64,000 nucleotides of DNA, from assembly GCA_030512295.1 (NCBI GenBank), contig JAULSR010000005.1, positions 2,604,001 to 2,668,000 of the forward strand, read 5' to 3'. The notes beneath the pieces are model-generated. The model searched no databases. It was not told where the DNA came from and was given only the letters and a program-made list of their open reading frames with translations. The stretch comes from Bombardia bombarda. Lineage: Eukaryota; Ascomycota; Sordariomycetes; Sordariales; Lasiosphaeriaceae. This document shows positions 35,290 through 46,795 of the stretch, piece by piece (position 1 is the stretch's first letter; every line of letters starts with the position of its first letter). Both the position numbers and the translations under genes were made by a program.

Positions 35290-36558
35290 ATGACCGCCCA
35301 CAGCGACCACCCCATTACGACGCCGCCGCGCGCTCCCTCGCCCGTCCATGGCTTCGGCACTCTTGCCGTCCATGCGGGGTCCCCCCACGACCCCGCCACC
35401 GGCGCCGTGATCGAGTCCATCTCGCTGTCCACCACCTTCCAGCAGACGGCCGTGGGCCAGCCCGTCGGCCTGTACGAGTACAGCCGCAGCAGCAACCCCA
35501 ACCGCGCCAACTTTGAGACCATGGTCGCTGCCCTCGAGCATGCAAAGTACGCCCTGGCCTTCTCCTCGGGCAGCGCCACCACGGCCAACATCCTGCAGTC
35601 GCTGGCCGCCGGCTCCCACGTCATCTCCGTCTCGGACGTCTACGGCGGCACCCACCGCTACTTCACCCAGGTCGCCAAGGCCCACGGCGTCAAGGTCACC
35701 TTCACACCCGAGATCGAGGTCGACATCCGCGAGCACATCACTGAGGCTACTAAGCTCGTGTGGATCGAGACCCCCAGCAACCCCACCCTGCGCCTCGTCG
35801 ACATCCGCGCCGTCGTCTCCCAGGCCCACGAGCACGGCATCCTGGTCGTTGTCGATAACACCTTCCTGAGCCCCTACGTCCAGAACCCGCTCGACCACGG
35901 CGCCGACATCGTCGTACACAGTGTCACAAAGTACATCAACGGCCACAGCGACGTGGTCATGGGCGTTGCCGCCTTCAACAGCGAGGACTTGCTCAAGCGT
36001 CTCTCATTCCTGCAGAACGCCATTGGCGCCGTCCCCTCGGCCTTTGACTGCTGGCTCGCCCACCGCGGCGCAAAGACGCTGCACCTGCGCGCCCGCGAGG
36101 CCACCACCAACGCCACCGCCGTCGCCGAGGCCCTCGAAGCCAGCCCCAACGTCATCTCGGTCAACTACCCCGGCCTCGACTCGCATCCCCACCGCGCCAT
36201 CGCCAAGAGGCAGCACCGCAACGGCATGGGCGGCGGCATGCTCTCCTTCCGCATCCGCGGCGGCCACGCCGCCGCCACCCGCTTCTGCCAGCTGACCAAG
36301 ATCTTCACCCTGGCCGAGTCCCTCGGCGGCGTCGAGAGCTTGGTCGAGGTGCCCAGCAGCATGACCCACGCCGGCATCCCCAAGGAGCAGCGCGAGGCGG
36401 TCGGTGTGTTCGACGACCTCGTCCGCATCAGCTGCGGTGTCGAGGACGCCGTCGACTTGACCAACGATGTGCTCCAGGCTTTGGACCAGGCGGTGGCCGA
36501 GTCGGCGAGTGTGGGAAACGGTGTTAACGGTACCAACGGCGCAAATGGGCAGCATTAG
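35290..36558 (+). CDS. cys3: Cystathionine gamma-lyase (PLP-dependent, Cys/Met metabolism)
   Basis: A single-exon gene of 422 residues. It belongs to the Cys/Met metabolism PLP enzymes of fold type I and is closest in pattern to the gamma-lyases (yeast Cys3, Aspergillus MecB), which split cystathionine into cysteine, 2-oxobutyrate and ammonia in reverse transsulfuration. Landmarks are TLAVHAGSPHDPATGAV at the N-terminus, YEYSRSSNPNRANFE, the PLP-contact stretch FSSGSATTANI and SDVYGGTHRYF, IETPSNPTLRLVDI, VVVDNTFLSPY, and the Schiff-base lysine K214 in VTKYINGHSD. The C-terminal domain has FTLAESLGGVESLVEVP and RISCGVED, typical of the gamma-lyase group. The last 20 residues are a low-complexity Gly/Asn tail. 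Codon use is very C-rich, indicating high expression. Cystathionine gamma-synthase is the nearest alternative, but the N-terminal length and motifs fit the lyase. Confidence 0.9.
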   Translation: MTAHSDHPITTPPRAPSPVHGFGTLAVHAGSPHDPATGAVIESISLSTTFQQTAVGQPVGLYEYSRSSNPNRANFETMVAALEHAKYALAFSSGSATTANILQSLAAGSHVISVSDVYGGTHRYFTQVAKAHGVKVTFTPEIEVDIREHITEATKLVWIETPSNPTLRLVDIRAVVSQAHEHGILVVVDNTFLSPYVQNPLDHGADIVVHSVTKYINGHSDVVMGVAAFNSEDLLKRLSFLQNAIGAVPSAFDCWLAHRGAKTLHLRAREATTNATAVAEALEASPNVISVNYPGLDSHPHRAIAKRQHRNGMGGGMLSFRIRGGHAAATRFCQLTKIFTLAESLGGVESLVEVPSSMTHAGIPKEQREAVGVFDDLVRISCGVEDAVDLTNDVLQALDQAVAESASVGNGVNGTNGANGQH

Positions 36559-37978
36559 GAATGGGATGGGAGGTTTCTTTGTTTGAAGCTGGAGGGGGAA
36601 AAGAAATACCACGTCATAGAGAAAGGCTGCGAAAAGCAAAAGAAAGAGGCTGGGCGATAGACGGGGTTAACAGGCGTTGGTTTCTGCCGAATTGAGCGAG
36701 CGCATCGCGAATGTTCGGTTGGTCGGCTGGCTCGGGTGATTTAAGTCGTTGGGGGCGCACAAACCACATGTGCAACAACGGCAGTGGGTTCGGTCGGGTT
36801 ATTCTGCTAGAAAAGGGATACCAGTGGTGATGAGTGCTGTTTTTCCTTATCACGAGCCATGTCTTTTTTTTCATGCGACATTAGATGCATTGTCCGCTAC
36901 CACATCACATATATTTATGCATTCTTGGAGTTTCGAGAGAAAATTTCAGGTAATCGGATGTAATTTTCCAAAATCTTCTTGGTGCATTTCCTTTTCCTTA
37001 TATATACTCTTTCACATCCATTTACTCTAGGGAGGCACATGTTTGTCTCTGGTTGCAAATTATCGGTGAGGGGAAGGGTTCAGTGCGTCTTGGACTCACC
37101 TGTGGGAAATGTATGTCAACTTTCTTTTTCCTCCCCCTCCCAGCCGAGGTTACAAATAACGTTCCACGGCTTTACCTTGGTACTCCGATACCTTATTCTA
37201 GATGGGCGTCTTACCTACAGTCACAGTCAAAAAGTCTGTTTACAACTACGAGTAATAGGTGTAAAGAGACTTTCTGATCGATGCTGTACTTCTTGATTGC
37301 TCTCCATTTCCTTTATCAGATGACACAATAATATCCTCGCCTTGCCATAAAGAACCGCTGATCACATCATGTTTGGCATGAGGCAATCACTTTTCTGCTT
37401 TCTTCGGTAAACTCCAGGCAGAATGCAGGCTATATCGGCCTGTTAGTATTCAGAAAACAGTCTGACAGGTACAAAGTCTCCCGCGATGAACTCTGGAAGT
37501 ACTTGTCTAGGCTGGTCACTTCTACTATTAACTCGGTTATCTCGCGTAAACCATCACGGCATGGGATTGAAACGAACGATGCAGATATTCAATTTCGTTC
37601 ACAAAAAAACGGGGAATCCGATACGGAGAATTTCCATTCAATAAACTAACAAGAAGGAACACCCTCTGCAGAGGTGTGCCCGATTCAATGACAACCTGGA
37701 AGGTAACACTTGATATACTTTGAGCATGGAGTTTGGGTCTTGTCGCTTCGGTGCATGCGACAAAAGAAGGGCCAGATTGCAAACACACCTTATTCAATGG
37801 GGCATCAGATGGATTAAGGTTGCCAGAGCGCTCAAAACTGAGAGCTCTGCGTCAGGCCACGAGACGGATTTCCTGATAAAAACTTCTTTTGTCCCTCCAT
37901 CACTTCCGCCACGACTACTTTCAACTAATTTCGACACCAACTCGGCTGGAAACCCCCGACAAGAGTCCTAAGCGCACC
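36559..37978. other. Intergenic, no supported gene
   Basis: It covers the 3' flank of the lyase gene and the promoter of the HNH gene. Frames are short and AT-rich. Confidence 0.5.
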
Positions 37979-39406
37979 ATGGCGAACAGCTCATTCAGCG
38001 AGACTTCGCAGTTGCAATGGATTGTCAGTCTCTCCGAGAAGTTGATATCGATCATTGAGGACAAAACTCACTTGTGGATACGCTCACACCTCGACCAATG
38101 TGATACAAATCGCTCGACTATCGCGGAGAGGGACATGCGCGTGATGTTGGAGTGCGAAAAGTACAGATACAGCATCTTGAAGACGTGCATGAAAGCTGAG
38201 CGCTCCGGTTCGATACTGGGGGACGATCAGGCCCCGGATGGCCAACTGTTCGACAATCACAGCGACCTAGAGGTGACGTACAGCGTCGCCAGGGCGTTGG
38301 GATGGATCATGAGTATTGATGACAACCCAACGAGCTTGAGCGATGCCGAAAAGATGAGCCTAAAACAAGGGTATTACGTTCTCGATCGATACAACATTTG
38401 TCAGAAGCCGACAACGTACGGAGGGCCAGCTCGTTTTTGGGACGTCTCCCTGGGTCGGTGGGACAACTTCGACAGGGCAGTGGCCCACGCTTTCTACCCT
38501 CCATGCCTGCTCCCCCACAACCAGCTTGACCCCCGCTCCATCTTCACTGAACAGACTGTCGACGCCCAGGACGGGCTCCTTCTACATCATCGCATAACCA
38601 GCCTCGTCGAGCGGGGCGTTCTTGTCATCGTGCCAGAAGACTATGGCACCATTTGGCCCCAGCGAAAGTACGTTGTCCGGGTCATGGACCACAACTACCC
38701 CGGCATCGGCGATCTGATCCTCCCGCAGGAGGATGTACCAGAGGACGATGATGACAGAGACAGCAAGAGGATATGGCGGCTCAACAGAGGGACGGGAGGA
38801 GATGTCTCAAGCAAAGCCAAAGGAAAAAGGAAAGCGCCGACGGCGAGCAACTCGGACGACCCGCTCAGCAGGCTCAGCTTCAGAGACCTCGACGGCCGCG
38901 TACTTCATTTCTGCAACACGAATCGTCCGTCCAATGATCTTCTCTTCTGGATGTTCTGCACGGCCATGGTGAAGCTCGCCTGGCAGGTCGCTCCCTGTCG
39001 GCGCGACAGCGAGATGCAGCGATACCGCGACGCTTGGAGAGGCATCTGGACTTACAAGGGCGACTTTATCAACCTCGGCACTGCCCTGGCATTCTCCCGC
39101 GTGCTGGGCCCTGAGCTCGACGACGTGCTCGCGCTCGGCTGTGCAGACGAGATTCCCCAAGGGGGCCACGAGGCCAGAGGCAACAGACACTGGGCGCCTC
39201 TTCTCGTTGTGGCCAACGACATCTTGCTCCGGTGCCTGACGTGTCAAGAGTCTAAAAGTCGCCCTCTTTTGACCAAGGAGAATGATGATGACGAAGATGC
39301 TAAGATGATCAAGACGAAGAAGGAGGTGAAGGGAGTGATCGAAGAGGCTGCGTATTGCGGTGTCTGCCAGTGCGTCCACAAGTACGCTTTTCCGGATGGC
39401 TCCTAG
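37979..39406 (+). CDS. HNH-nuclease-domain-like protein with altered motif
   Basis: The ATG at 37979 lies in strong context (CACCATGGC), giving 475 residues; the frame is open further upstream but without an ATG. The central region resembles the fungal HNH endonuclease domain: VAHAFYPPCLLP stands where the family has AHIIPFS, then AQDGLLLHHRITSLVERGVLVIVPEDYG matches the NGLLLH ... D.G.VVIVP core, and LDGRVLHFCNTNRPSNDLLFWMFC matches the trailing conserved strand-helix. The Asn of HNH is Asp here (QDG) and the metal-site layout is weak, so nuclease action is doubtful. N-terminally there is a long helical region; an acidic, lysine-rich linker (DDDDRDSKR, KAKGKRKAP) lies near residues 250-290. 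Such proteins form large lineage-variable families in filamentous fungi. The C-terminus has four cysteines (CLTCQ, CGVCQC) that might bind zinc. Confidence 0.7.
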   Translation: MANSSFSETSQLQWIVSLSEKLISIIEDKTHLWIRSHLDQCDTNRSTIAERDMRVMLECEKYRYSILKTCMKAERSGSILGDDQAPDGQLFDNHSDLEVTYSVARALGWIMSIDDNPTSLSDAEKMSLKQGYYVLDRYNICQKPTTYGGPARFWDVSLGRWDNFDRAVAHAFYPPCLLPHNQLDPRSIFTEQTVDAQDGLLLHHRITSLVERGVLVIVPEDYGTIWPQRKYVVRVMDHNYPGIGDLILPQEDVPEDDDDRDSKRIWRLNRGTGGDVSSKAKGKRKAPTASNSDDPLSRLSFRDLDGRVLHFCNTNRPSNDLLFWMFCTAMVKLAWQVAPCRRDSEMQRYRDAWRGIWTYKGDFINLGTALAFSRVLGPELDDVLALGCADEIPQGGHEARGNRHWAPLLVVANDILLRCLTCQESKSRPLLTKENDDDEDAKMIKTKKEVKGVIEEAAYCGVCQCVHKYAFPDGS

Positions 39407-40228
39407 TTAACCAGATCACACTACTTACGGTCTATGTGGTGAGCTTGGTTTTTGGAGGGAGGCATCTACCTGGATATTTTCAGACGGGCATGATACGAGA
39501 GGACCGATTTGCGAGGGAGAAACAGAAGGGCGAGGGCTTGGAGGGGGAGAAGCGGGCCAATGTCACGAGATGTAATATTACCACCAGACCCAAATTGGGC
39601 TACTCAGCCTCAGACTCATGCCTTACCTGACCAATACATATCTCATGAAAAAGGCAAAGGGCATTGCCCTCGGGCGAATGGGGAAGAGGAAGGGGGCAGT
39701 ATCACCATCATCCTCTAGACAAAACAGCTTAACTAGGTAGCTACCGAATCTGGATAAAGCCAGTTACTTCTAATGAAACCGATGTATTGAAGATATCTTC
39801 TCTTATAAGCGTACTGGAAATATGTTGTGCTGCTCTTCGTGATGTTACCCCCATACGTCTCTGAGAAATTCACATGCAGATTACTAAAAGTACGTAGCAA
39901 GTTCATAGTTTATGCCTGGCTGTCTCTTCCAACTGAGTCTGGCTCGTGATGTGCATCTCTGCGTCACCAGACCGAGTTGTTGACTGCGAACTATCACATT
40001 AATTTATTAACTTACTCAGTTGCCAGCAATATTAGGTACTTGACTATTAAATATGGGTTAGAAAAGCAACTTGACGCGTCCAAACAAGATTTCTTCCATA
40101 CAATTGCTGCCGAGCACGAGTCAGAGAGGCGGGCTTGAGTCCATGCAAATTTCACGGCAGTATGAACGTCATATACTCCATTGCTACACTGACATTCATC
40201 AACAAGACAGATCATCCCTGATCAATCA
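39407..40228. other. Intergenic before the tRNA pair
   Basis: No gene seen. Confidence 0.5.
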
Positions 40229-40321
40229 TCGGGTATGGTGTAGCGGTAACATCGTTGACTCTCACTTCTAAACAAAGTGTCTGATCACTCAACATCCCCG
40301 GGTTCGACTCCCGGTATCCGA
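40229..40321 (+). tRNA. tRNA-Glu (CTC) with a 23-nt intron
   Basis: The acceptor arms TCGGGTA and TATCCGA pair (one G-T), the T arm is CCGGG-TTCGACT-CCCGG, and the anticodon stem is GTTGA/TCAAC. The loop reads CT-CTC-A, anticodon CTC at 40261-40263. An intron at 40265-40287 follows position 37, the usual site. The D arm is short, with T-G-T/A-C-A pairing and a small loop, so the mature RNA would be about 70 nt. It folds well, but the short D loop is worth checking. Confidence 0.85.
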
Positions 40322-40633
40322 ATTCCGATTCTTTTTTTCTTCATGTCGGTTTGCTTTTCTTTTGGCTATTCATCCACTGACTGCTCTTAATACAGGAAAG
40401 GAAAGTGTTAATGTTGATTTAAATACGGGATTTTTCCTTTTTTTTTGCCCCAAAAAAAATTTGGAAAAAAGAAGCAGAAGAGAAAAGATGGGAGCGAACG
40501 ATGTGCTTGTCCGTCTAACTCAGGCCACGCACGGTACTTGGGAATGACTTACTAAGGAACAGAATGTAAAGAAAGCATACTGCAATAGAAAACAAAAAGT
40601 AACGAATATGCCAAAGATATCTCGTTTTATCTC

Positions 40634-40704
40634 TGCATCAGCCGTGAATCGAACACGGGGCCCATCGATGGCAACGATGGATTTTACCACTAAACCACTG
40701 ATGC
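40634..40704 (-). tRNA. tRNA-Gly (GCC)
   Basis: On the minus strand: acceptor GCATCAG with CTGATGC, anticodon stem CATCG/CGATG around TTGCCAT (anticodon GCC), T arm CCGTG-TTCGATT-CACGG. No intron. It ends in the discriminator A. Confidence 0.95.
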
Positions 40705-42409
40705 GACTGTTTCTCAGAAGAGAAAGTGGGTTGCTTGGCGGATTACGTCGAAACAACTCCCCATCAGTGCCTTGGTTGTATGTAATGTAGACTTTACTTG
40801 CAATAAAACTTGTGCATTGCATAAAGACTGCTTGCCCAATAGCCGTCATGCAAATTGGATCCATTATTCCAAATGCGGAAATATCAGATGCATTGATGCT
40901 TGGGGCGCGGGACTGGTGTGACCAACCTGGACCGGCTTCGGGTACAGTTCCCGTGCCCTTTGCCCCCATTCTTCTTTGCCAAGCAAGCCAAGGTGCTCCG
41001 TACGGACGGACTGCGGGCATGTGTTCGGAATCCAAAATGTTCAAAGAGAGTAAAATGAGTCGGCCAAATTACTACCTCACACAGAGATACTTTTAATTGC
41101 CCTGCTTGACCTCACTGGACCCCTTTATTTTATTAGCACTACTGCTAATTATTGATTCCTAGTTTGACTGGGTAATGACGAATGGATGGAACTTGGCCTT
41201 GGGTTCAAGACGGGGCGGGGGCCAGGTAATCACTAAATACCTTACCCAGCATCGGTTACGAACCTACCTTGAGTACAATGAATTATGAATCCATGTGAAC
41301 AGAATGACACAAGAAGTTGAACGCACTGAAGATTCAACAAAGCGGACACGAAAAGACTCTTTCGCGGGAATAATAGGTAGCAGGTACCCAAAGAATATAC
41401 TATACAACTAAGTGTTTATATATACAGCTCATTCTGTCAACTCCAAAACATTACTTGTCTCCAGGCCTGAGCAATCTCGTCTCATCTCCACCCCATTTAT
41501 ACCACCCACACTCTACCTATCTGCCTGCCTGTCTGTCTCCTGCCGATACCCATCCCACGCTCTCCGAGCGGAATCCTTGGATGCACCTTGCAGCGGTAAC
41601 CACCAACGCACCGGCCTCGCTCATGTTTTCTCGGGCCTCTCTATAATTCCCATGCTCCTGCCCACACAGCCCGAGCCAGCCCCATAGATAAACCCCCGAG
41701 AGAATCGAAAAGAATCGATTAATCATCCCTCTGACAATATGTGAACAGCGAGCCAATTTGGTACCTAATATAACCCAATGAATGAATGAATGCATGCCTT
41801 CTAACGATAAAAATCCCTCGGCCTGCTCCGGCTAGCCAACGCCTCAAATATGTGAAAGAGACTCTCGATTCGGATGAGTCCCGTACATGCGAAAATAAAT
41901 AAACAAACAAACCTGAAAGAAATGAGGGAAAAGCCCAAGCAATAGATGGTTTGCAACGTCAAGAAAAGATATCGCTCCGGAATGCTCAACAATCAAATCG
42001 ACGGTGAAAAGAGTCCCCGCCAAATACAAGAAATCAAAACGACTGAGATATAATGTCGCCGATTGCAATGTAAGAGTCATATGCGACCAAATGGTTCCCA
42101 ACGCCGTGCTCCTCTTTATGAAAGGTATCTTTATGCCAGAAAAATGCTTTTTTTTTGGGGGGGGGGGGGGGGGGGAAACGAATATGTTGGTGTATGTACT
42201 GTGTGGATAAATGCTACGTTCGCACGTCTGAAGTCGTTTCGCGGCCCAGCTGGTTCTTAAAATGTCAGCTTGATACCAAAAGGGTCCATGATGCCGGCCC
42301 ACTCTGGGTGATGGTGATGGTGATCGAGAGGTGCAAGAATATCATCGCGTAGGCCATCGCGTTGCCTGAACAATGGGTCTGCAAGTCGGTGCGCATGCCG
42401 TTAAGCTCT
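40705..42409. other. Intergenic, 3' side of the DUF1765 gene
   Basis: No gene seen. It contains a nine-base T run followed by a 19-base G run at 42148-42175. Confidence 0.5.
42148..42175. repeat. T9-G19 homopolymer pair
   Basis: Nine T followed by 19 G. It lies about 235 bases beyond the stop of the minus-strand DUF1765 gene, where it reads as a C run followed by A. Confidence 0.9.
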
Positions 42410-45400
42410 CTAAGCTCGCTGACGCAGGCCAAGTCCCTCGACACTGAGCGTTGGCACCTCGACTTCGGCCAGTCCCATGACGCCCTCGTCCCGTCGACGG
42501 TCTACAAAGCTGTTGCATTCGCTGACAACCAAGCTCCATTCTGCAAGAGCTCGGCCAGCGTACACGGCGCCAGTTGCGTAAATGCCGACCGGACGTGCAG
42601 GCCCAACGTAGGAACGCGCATTCTCGTGCTCAGAATCTGAAGATCGCAGACGGTCCAGCTCGCTGTTTTCGGATAATAAAGATTGGACGGGAGACCGAAT
42701 GTTGAGACTGTCCTCTTCATTCGGAGTCTCAGTGGGCGGACGCATTGTTGCCATATCGGTATTCAACGACAGCGGCTTGTCGTTTACACTGTCCTTCACC
42801 TGTGTAGCTCGCGTGCTTCCGGCTGCCAAAGGCCGCGCATTCCGTGCCTCACTCACTAGGCCGGTTTGCAAGAGTCCGCTGACCCGACGAGTCTCAAGCG
42901 GAAGACCGGGCGCGATGGGAGGCGGACTCTCGCTGCGGATGATGAACCCGCCCTTAGCATGTCCACCACTCATGGCAGCAGAGCGAGTACTGACCCTTGC
43001 CTGGGCAGGCGCTGGGAGTCGAGGTCTGGCAAGAACCCGATGGGCCCCAGAGGCATTCTGACCCTGCCAAGTCAAGGTAAATCGGAAGACAAACGTTGCC
43101 GCGTCAAAGACTGGGGCAGACCCTGTCGAAGAGCCCGAGTCTGACGATGGCGCAACAGCAGCTGGTGGGGCCTGCTTGGGCGGGGGAGGCGGTCCAGCTG
43201 GTTGGCCGAGAGTGAACTGACCGGATCGCGCAGCTGCCGTATCACGACGGGCCTGCTCCAGCTCCTCGTCCCAGGTCCGCTTGAGACCGGAGTTGCCACT
43301 GGTGGGGCCCAAGGTGGCTTGCTGCGAAGCACTAAAAGACAAAACCTTGCCTAAGAGGGTCCATTTCTTCCTGTACATGGTTGCACCTCCTTCTATTTTA
43401 CCGGCTGCCGCCGGACTTTCAGAGCTTGAAGAATAGGCGCCGCGAAACTCGGTCGGCGTGTCCGACCCGTGATAATAGTTGGAGAAGGAGTCAAAGCCGA
43501 GGAGCAGGGTGGGTTGTGGTGGCTGGACCTCGGTGCGGATGATCAGGAACCGCTTCCCCGGCGTGGGAAAGCAAGGCGCAGTGGAAGGGGGAACGCGGTC
43601 CTCGGTTTCAGCTGTCTGCTTCAGCCAAAGATAGTGCGACCAGACTGTTTTGAGTCGCTGAGAGACGAGAAGAAAGATTTTACTGCCGAGTGATAGTTAG
43701 TTCAATGTCCCCAGATCAAAAGAAGCAGACAGGTTCCTTACACGTCCAGCTCATTCGCACTGCCAGAGTCTCTGCAAACACGCCAACAGAGCAGCCGCAT
43801 GTAATAGGCACGAACCATCGGACACCAGTTGTTGAAGTATTTCTCAAACGTCTCCTCTGTCAAAAGCCAGTCGACGCACAGCGCTTCCTTGCGTGCTGGG
43901 TCAGCAATGATGGCATCCCACATGGAGAAAATAAACGACATGACCCGTATCTCCGACATGGTATTGTTCGATTCCATTATCATTTTGCCAACATCAAACC
44001 AAAAGGGCCAGTCGATATAATCAACCGGTTGAGACACGCCGTGCATCTCAAACTCGGCTGGCGTCATCTCCTCGATAGGAGAAGTTGCAATGGTGCTGTT
44101 GACTTGGTTTTGGAAAGCGTCGTACGTCGTCAACGCTTCCTCGAGAAAGTCACATAGCATGTAGCAGGCGGCGTGCTCGTAGCGAGATGTTCGCTTTGTG
44201 ACAGCCTTCACAACGGCCATGAAGGCCTGGGCAAAAGCGTGCTTGCCCCCGGGGAGAAGACCTGCAGAGTATTCGGCTAGCATGTCCCTCAACAAAATGA
44301 TGAGTCGATTCTCATCCATCCCCTTGAGAAGGTTGCTTGGGAGCGATAGCGCGGTTAGAGCTGCGTCTACGCCGTGAAGCGAGTCGGATAAGGGGGGACC
44401 AAGCATCGCATCGAGGGATGCTTGGCGATGAATGGTGCTATCCAGAGTCGACAGAAGCTGCGCATGAACCAGGACATAAGCCGGGGCGCGCGCCTTTTCA
44501 AGCAGTGGCAGGCCTTCAGGCATGAACTCCTCAGCAAGGACGTGATAGTACTTGCAAAAGATGTACAGCAGATCTGTATCGCCGCCCCGCCACCTCGATA
44601 CCCAAGGTCCATGCCAAGGAATCTTTGCTGGCATCAGGGGAAGCTTTGCCGCTTGTCGCAAGTTATCCCCCAATGTCTTCACTGACGACCAGCCCAGTTT
44701 ACTCAAGTGTGGCGGAAATAGGGCCACAAGGTCCTCGCTCTCGCCCTTATTTCTTCGCGGGAGCCCAAACTCGTCTGCCACTCTGCGTAACAGATCTCCG
44801 TTGAGGATCCACAGGCGCACGAGTACATCGGCAATCCCAGGCGCAAAAAAGAAGGCATACGCACACGCCTTGCCGCACCAGTTCACCAAACTCAGGGGTG
44901 CATGACGCACCGACATTTTGTCAACGACCACAGCCATTTGTGTGAAGAGGTTGGCAATAAACATGGTGCGGACATTGTGCTCGGCCGACTGAGCGAGAAA
45001 GTTGGCAGCTGATGAGTCCCCGTCACTCTCGTCCTTAGTTTTGCGCGTGCCTGTCTTCGCCTTGACTCGTTCCTCGGGAGACCGCTGGGTCAGGGGCTGA
45101 AAGTGACTGGTACATGCCCTCCATTCGGGCCGCATCATGATCATGGTGGTAGCCTCGAGAAGTGCTGGCCGGTCCACGCCCGCCACAGGCTGCAGATTTG
45201 CCGTGATAACCGGGAGATGGCTCGCTGTGGTGCTGTTGTTCATAGCAAGCGCAAATGCGTTGACGCCAAACCTTGTCTGGCCAGCATCCAGCATCTCCAG
45301 GAGGCCGTTCCACCACTTATTCAGTATTGTAGCCCGGCGGTCAAGATCCTCGGGGGTCAGCAGAGACCTGTTTGCGTTGGACGGGTGGTGCGATGTGCTG

Positions 45401-46701
45401 CGCAAAAAGGGTATAAGCGTAGACCGCACGACAGCCATTCTTGCAGAGGTTGAGCTTTTGGCACCAAACTTGGCAAAATCCACGTCAAGCATTCGAAAGG
45501 TGGACCATAAAGGGTCGCGGGATGTTGGATGTGGCATCGTCAGGCCCGTATCTGCTGTAGATTGGGATGAGCTCTCAGAGGTTGTGGTGACTGTGTCCAG
45601 GGAGGAAGCAGTATGAGACGAGTTTCGAGGGTTGGAGGACGATGCAGCACTGTTGGTGGTAGTATTGCCCTTCGCAAAGGGTGTGGTATTGGTAGTTTTG
45701 TCGGGAGGGGTGGCGCTGTCGGCGGAAGTCGAATCGGAAAGTGTAGAGCTCTTTGATGTTGTTGAAAGTGAGAGCGAAGATGCACTTCTGGAGAAGACGT
45801 TGGGCTTCTGCTTCATTCGCGTTAGGTAGACACTGGCACGGTTGAAGGCTCGGTTTGTGCTGCTCAGTGATTCAGCAGATCGAGAGCGGGTGACGTCGGG
45901 CGCAACGTTTGCGACACTCGCATCTTTCGTCTCAAGCCCTGCCTTCCCCTTCACTTTGGGCGCTTTGCGCCTTTTCCCATCCGCCTGGTCGGGGTCGAGA
46001 AAGTCGTCAAGCTTGGTGGGCGGCGATGAGGACTTTGAAGCTGATATCCAGGAGCGTTTTGCAAAGCCGGCAAAGGACTCTACTGTCTTTGGTCTATCTA
46101 GGGGAGGTCTCGGCTCAGGGGGATCATAGTCGTCGAGCGCAGCGCCTGCATTGTGCTTGGTGAACCGCTTGGACTGCTTGTTGAAGACCGTTCGCACATC
46201 GGGACTCGATTTCGAGCTCGGCAGCCACGAACGGGGTCGGTCAATCATTGATTTGGTCCGGCTCAGGTTGGGGATATTCTCGGGCGGTGCCACAAGAGTG
46301 GTGGTGGTGACGGTTGGCGTCGCCTCCGTCTTGGATCCCACCACCAGCCTTTGCTCGGTTAGCGAGTGTCGCAGGGTCTCGTCCCTTTTGTTGTCGAAGG
46401 CGAAGGATATGTCGAAGTCGTTGTCCAGGTCAAATGAGGGCACATCGAAGGCAGGGAGTGTCGGGAGGGTCTTGAGGCTGTTGGTACGGCTGGGGGAGTG
46501 GTTGGAGCTGACGGCCGATGGCACCGATGGCACCGCGGGCGGGGGTTTATTAGGGGCTGCGGGTGCTGTTGCTGTTGCTGCGGCCGCTGGAGACGAGACG
46601 GTCACGGTGGGCAGCAAATCCGGCGTGGAATACGAGCGGTGAAATGACGTGCCTGGGCTTGTCTCGATGGCCGGGGCCATCGTAAGCGTAGGGCCCTTCA
46701 T
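42410..46701 (-). CDS. DUF1765 (UPF0592) family protein, about 1,410 residues
   Basis: Two exons, 46701-43742 and 43682-42410, join across a 59-nt intron (GTAAGGAA ... CTCGGCAG) so that ANELDV runs on into KIFLLVSQRLKTVW. The family (S. pombe UPF0592 proteins) is conserved in fungi with no settled function. The first 480 residues are Ser/Thr-rich and disordered. The folded core includes MLDVDFAKFGAKS, WWNGLLEMLD, RPEWRACTSHFQPL, a hydrophobic LVNWCGKACAYAFFFAPGIADVLVRLW that could be a membrane-associated helix, PWVSRWRGGDTDLLYIFCKYYH, and WPFWFDVGKMIM ... FIFSMWDAI. The second exon starts with the end of this core (LKTVWSHYLWLK) and then turns Ser/Pro-rich. I chose the ATG at 46701; the frame is open to 46881 but only with a GTG, and that part is a Ser-Gln repeat. 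A spliced upstream start cannot be ruled out. Confidence 0.85.
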
Positions 46702-46764
46702 TTCATCGCCAGCAGTACGAGAAAATCCAGCATCCGTCCGTCTCGCAGTTGCTACTCTCGTCTG

Positions 46765-46795
<31 letters not shown>

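Noticed and set aside
34989..35516. 175-codon frame that overlaps the start of the cystathionine gamma-lyase gene
   Set aside because: It is arginine/proline-rich frame-shadow translation of a GC-rich leader and gene; the lyase frame is clearly the real one.
35098..35946. 282-codon minus-strand frame opposite the lyase
   Set aside because: Antisense shadow, Gly/Asp/Val-rich, caused by third-position C bias.
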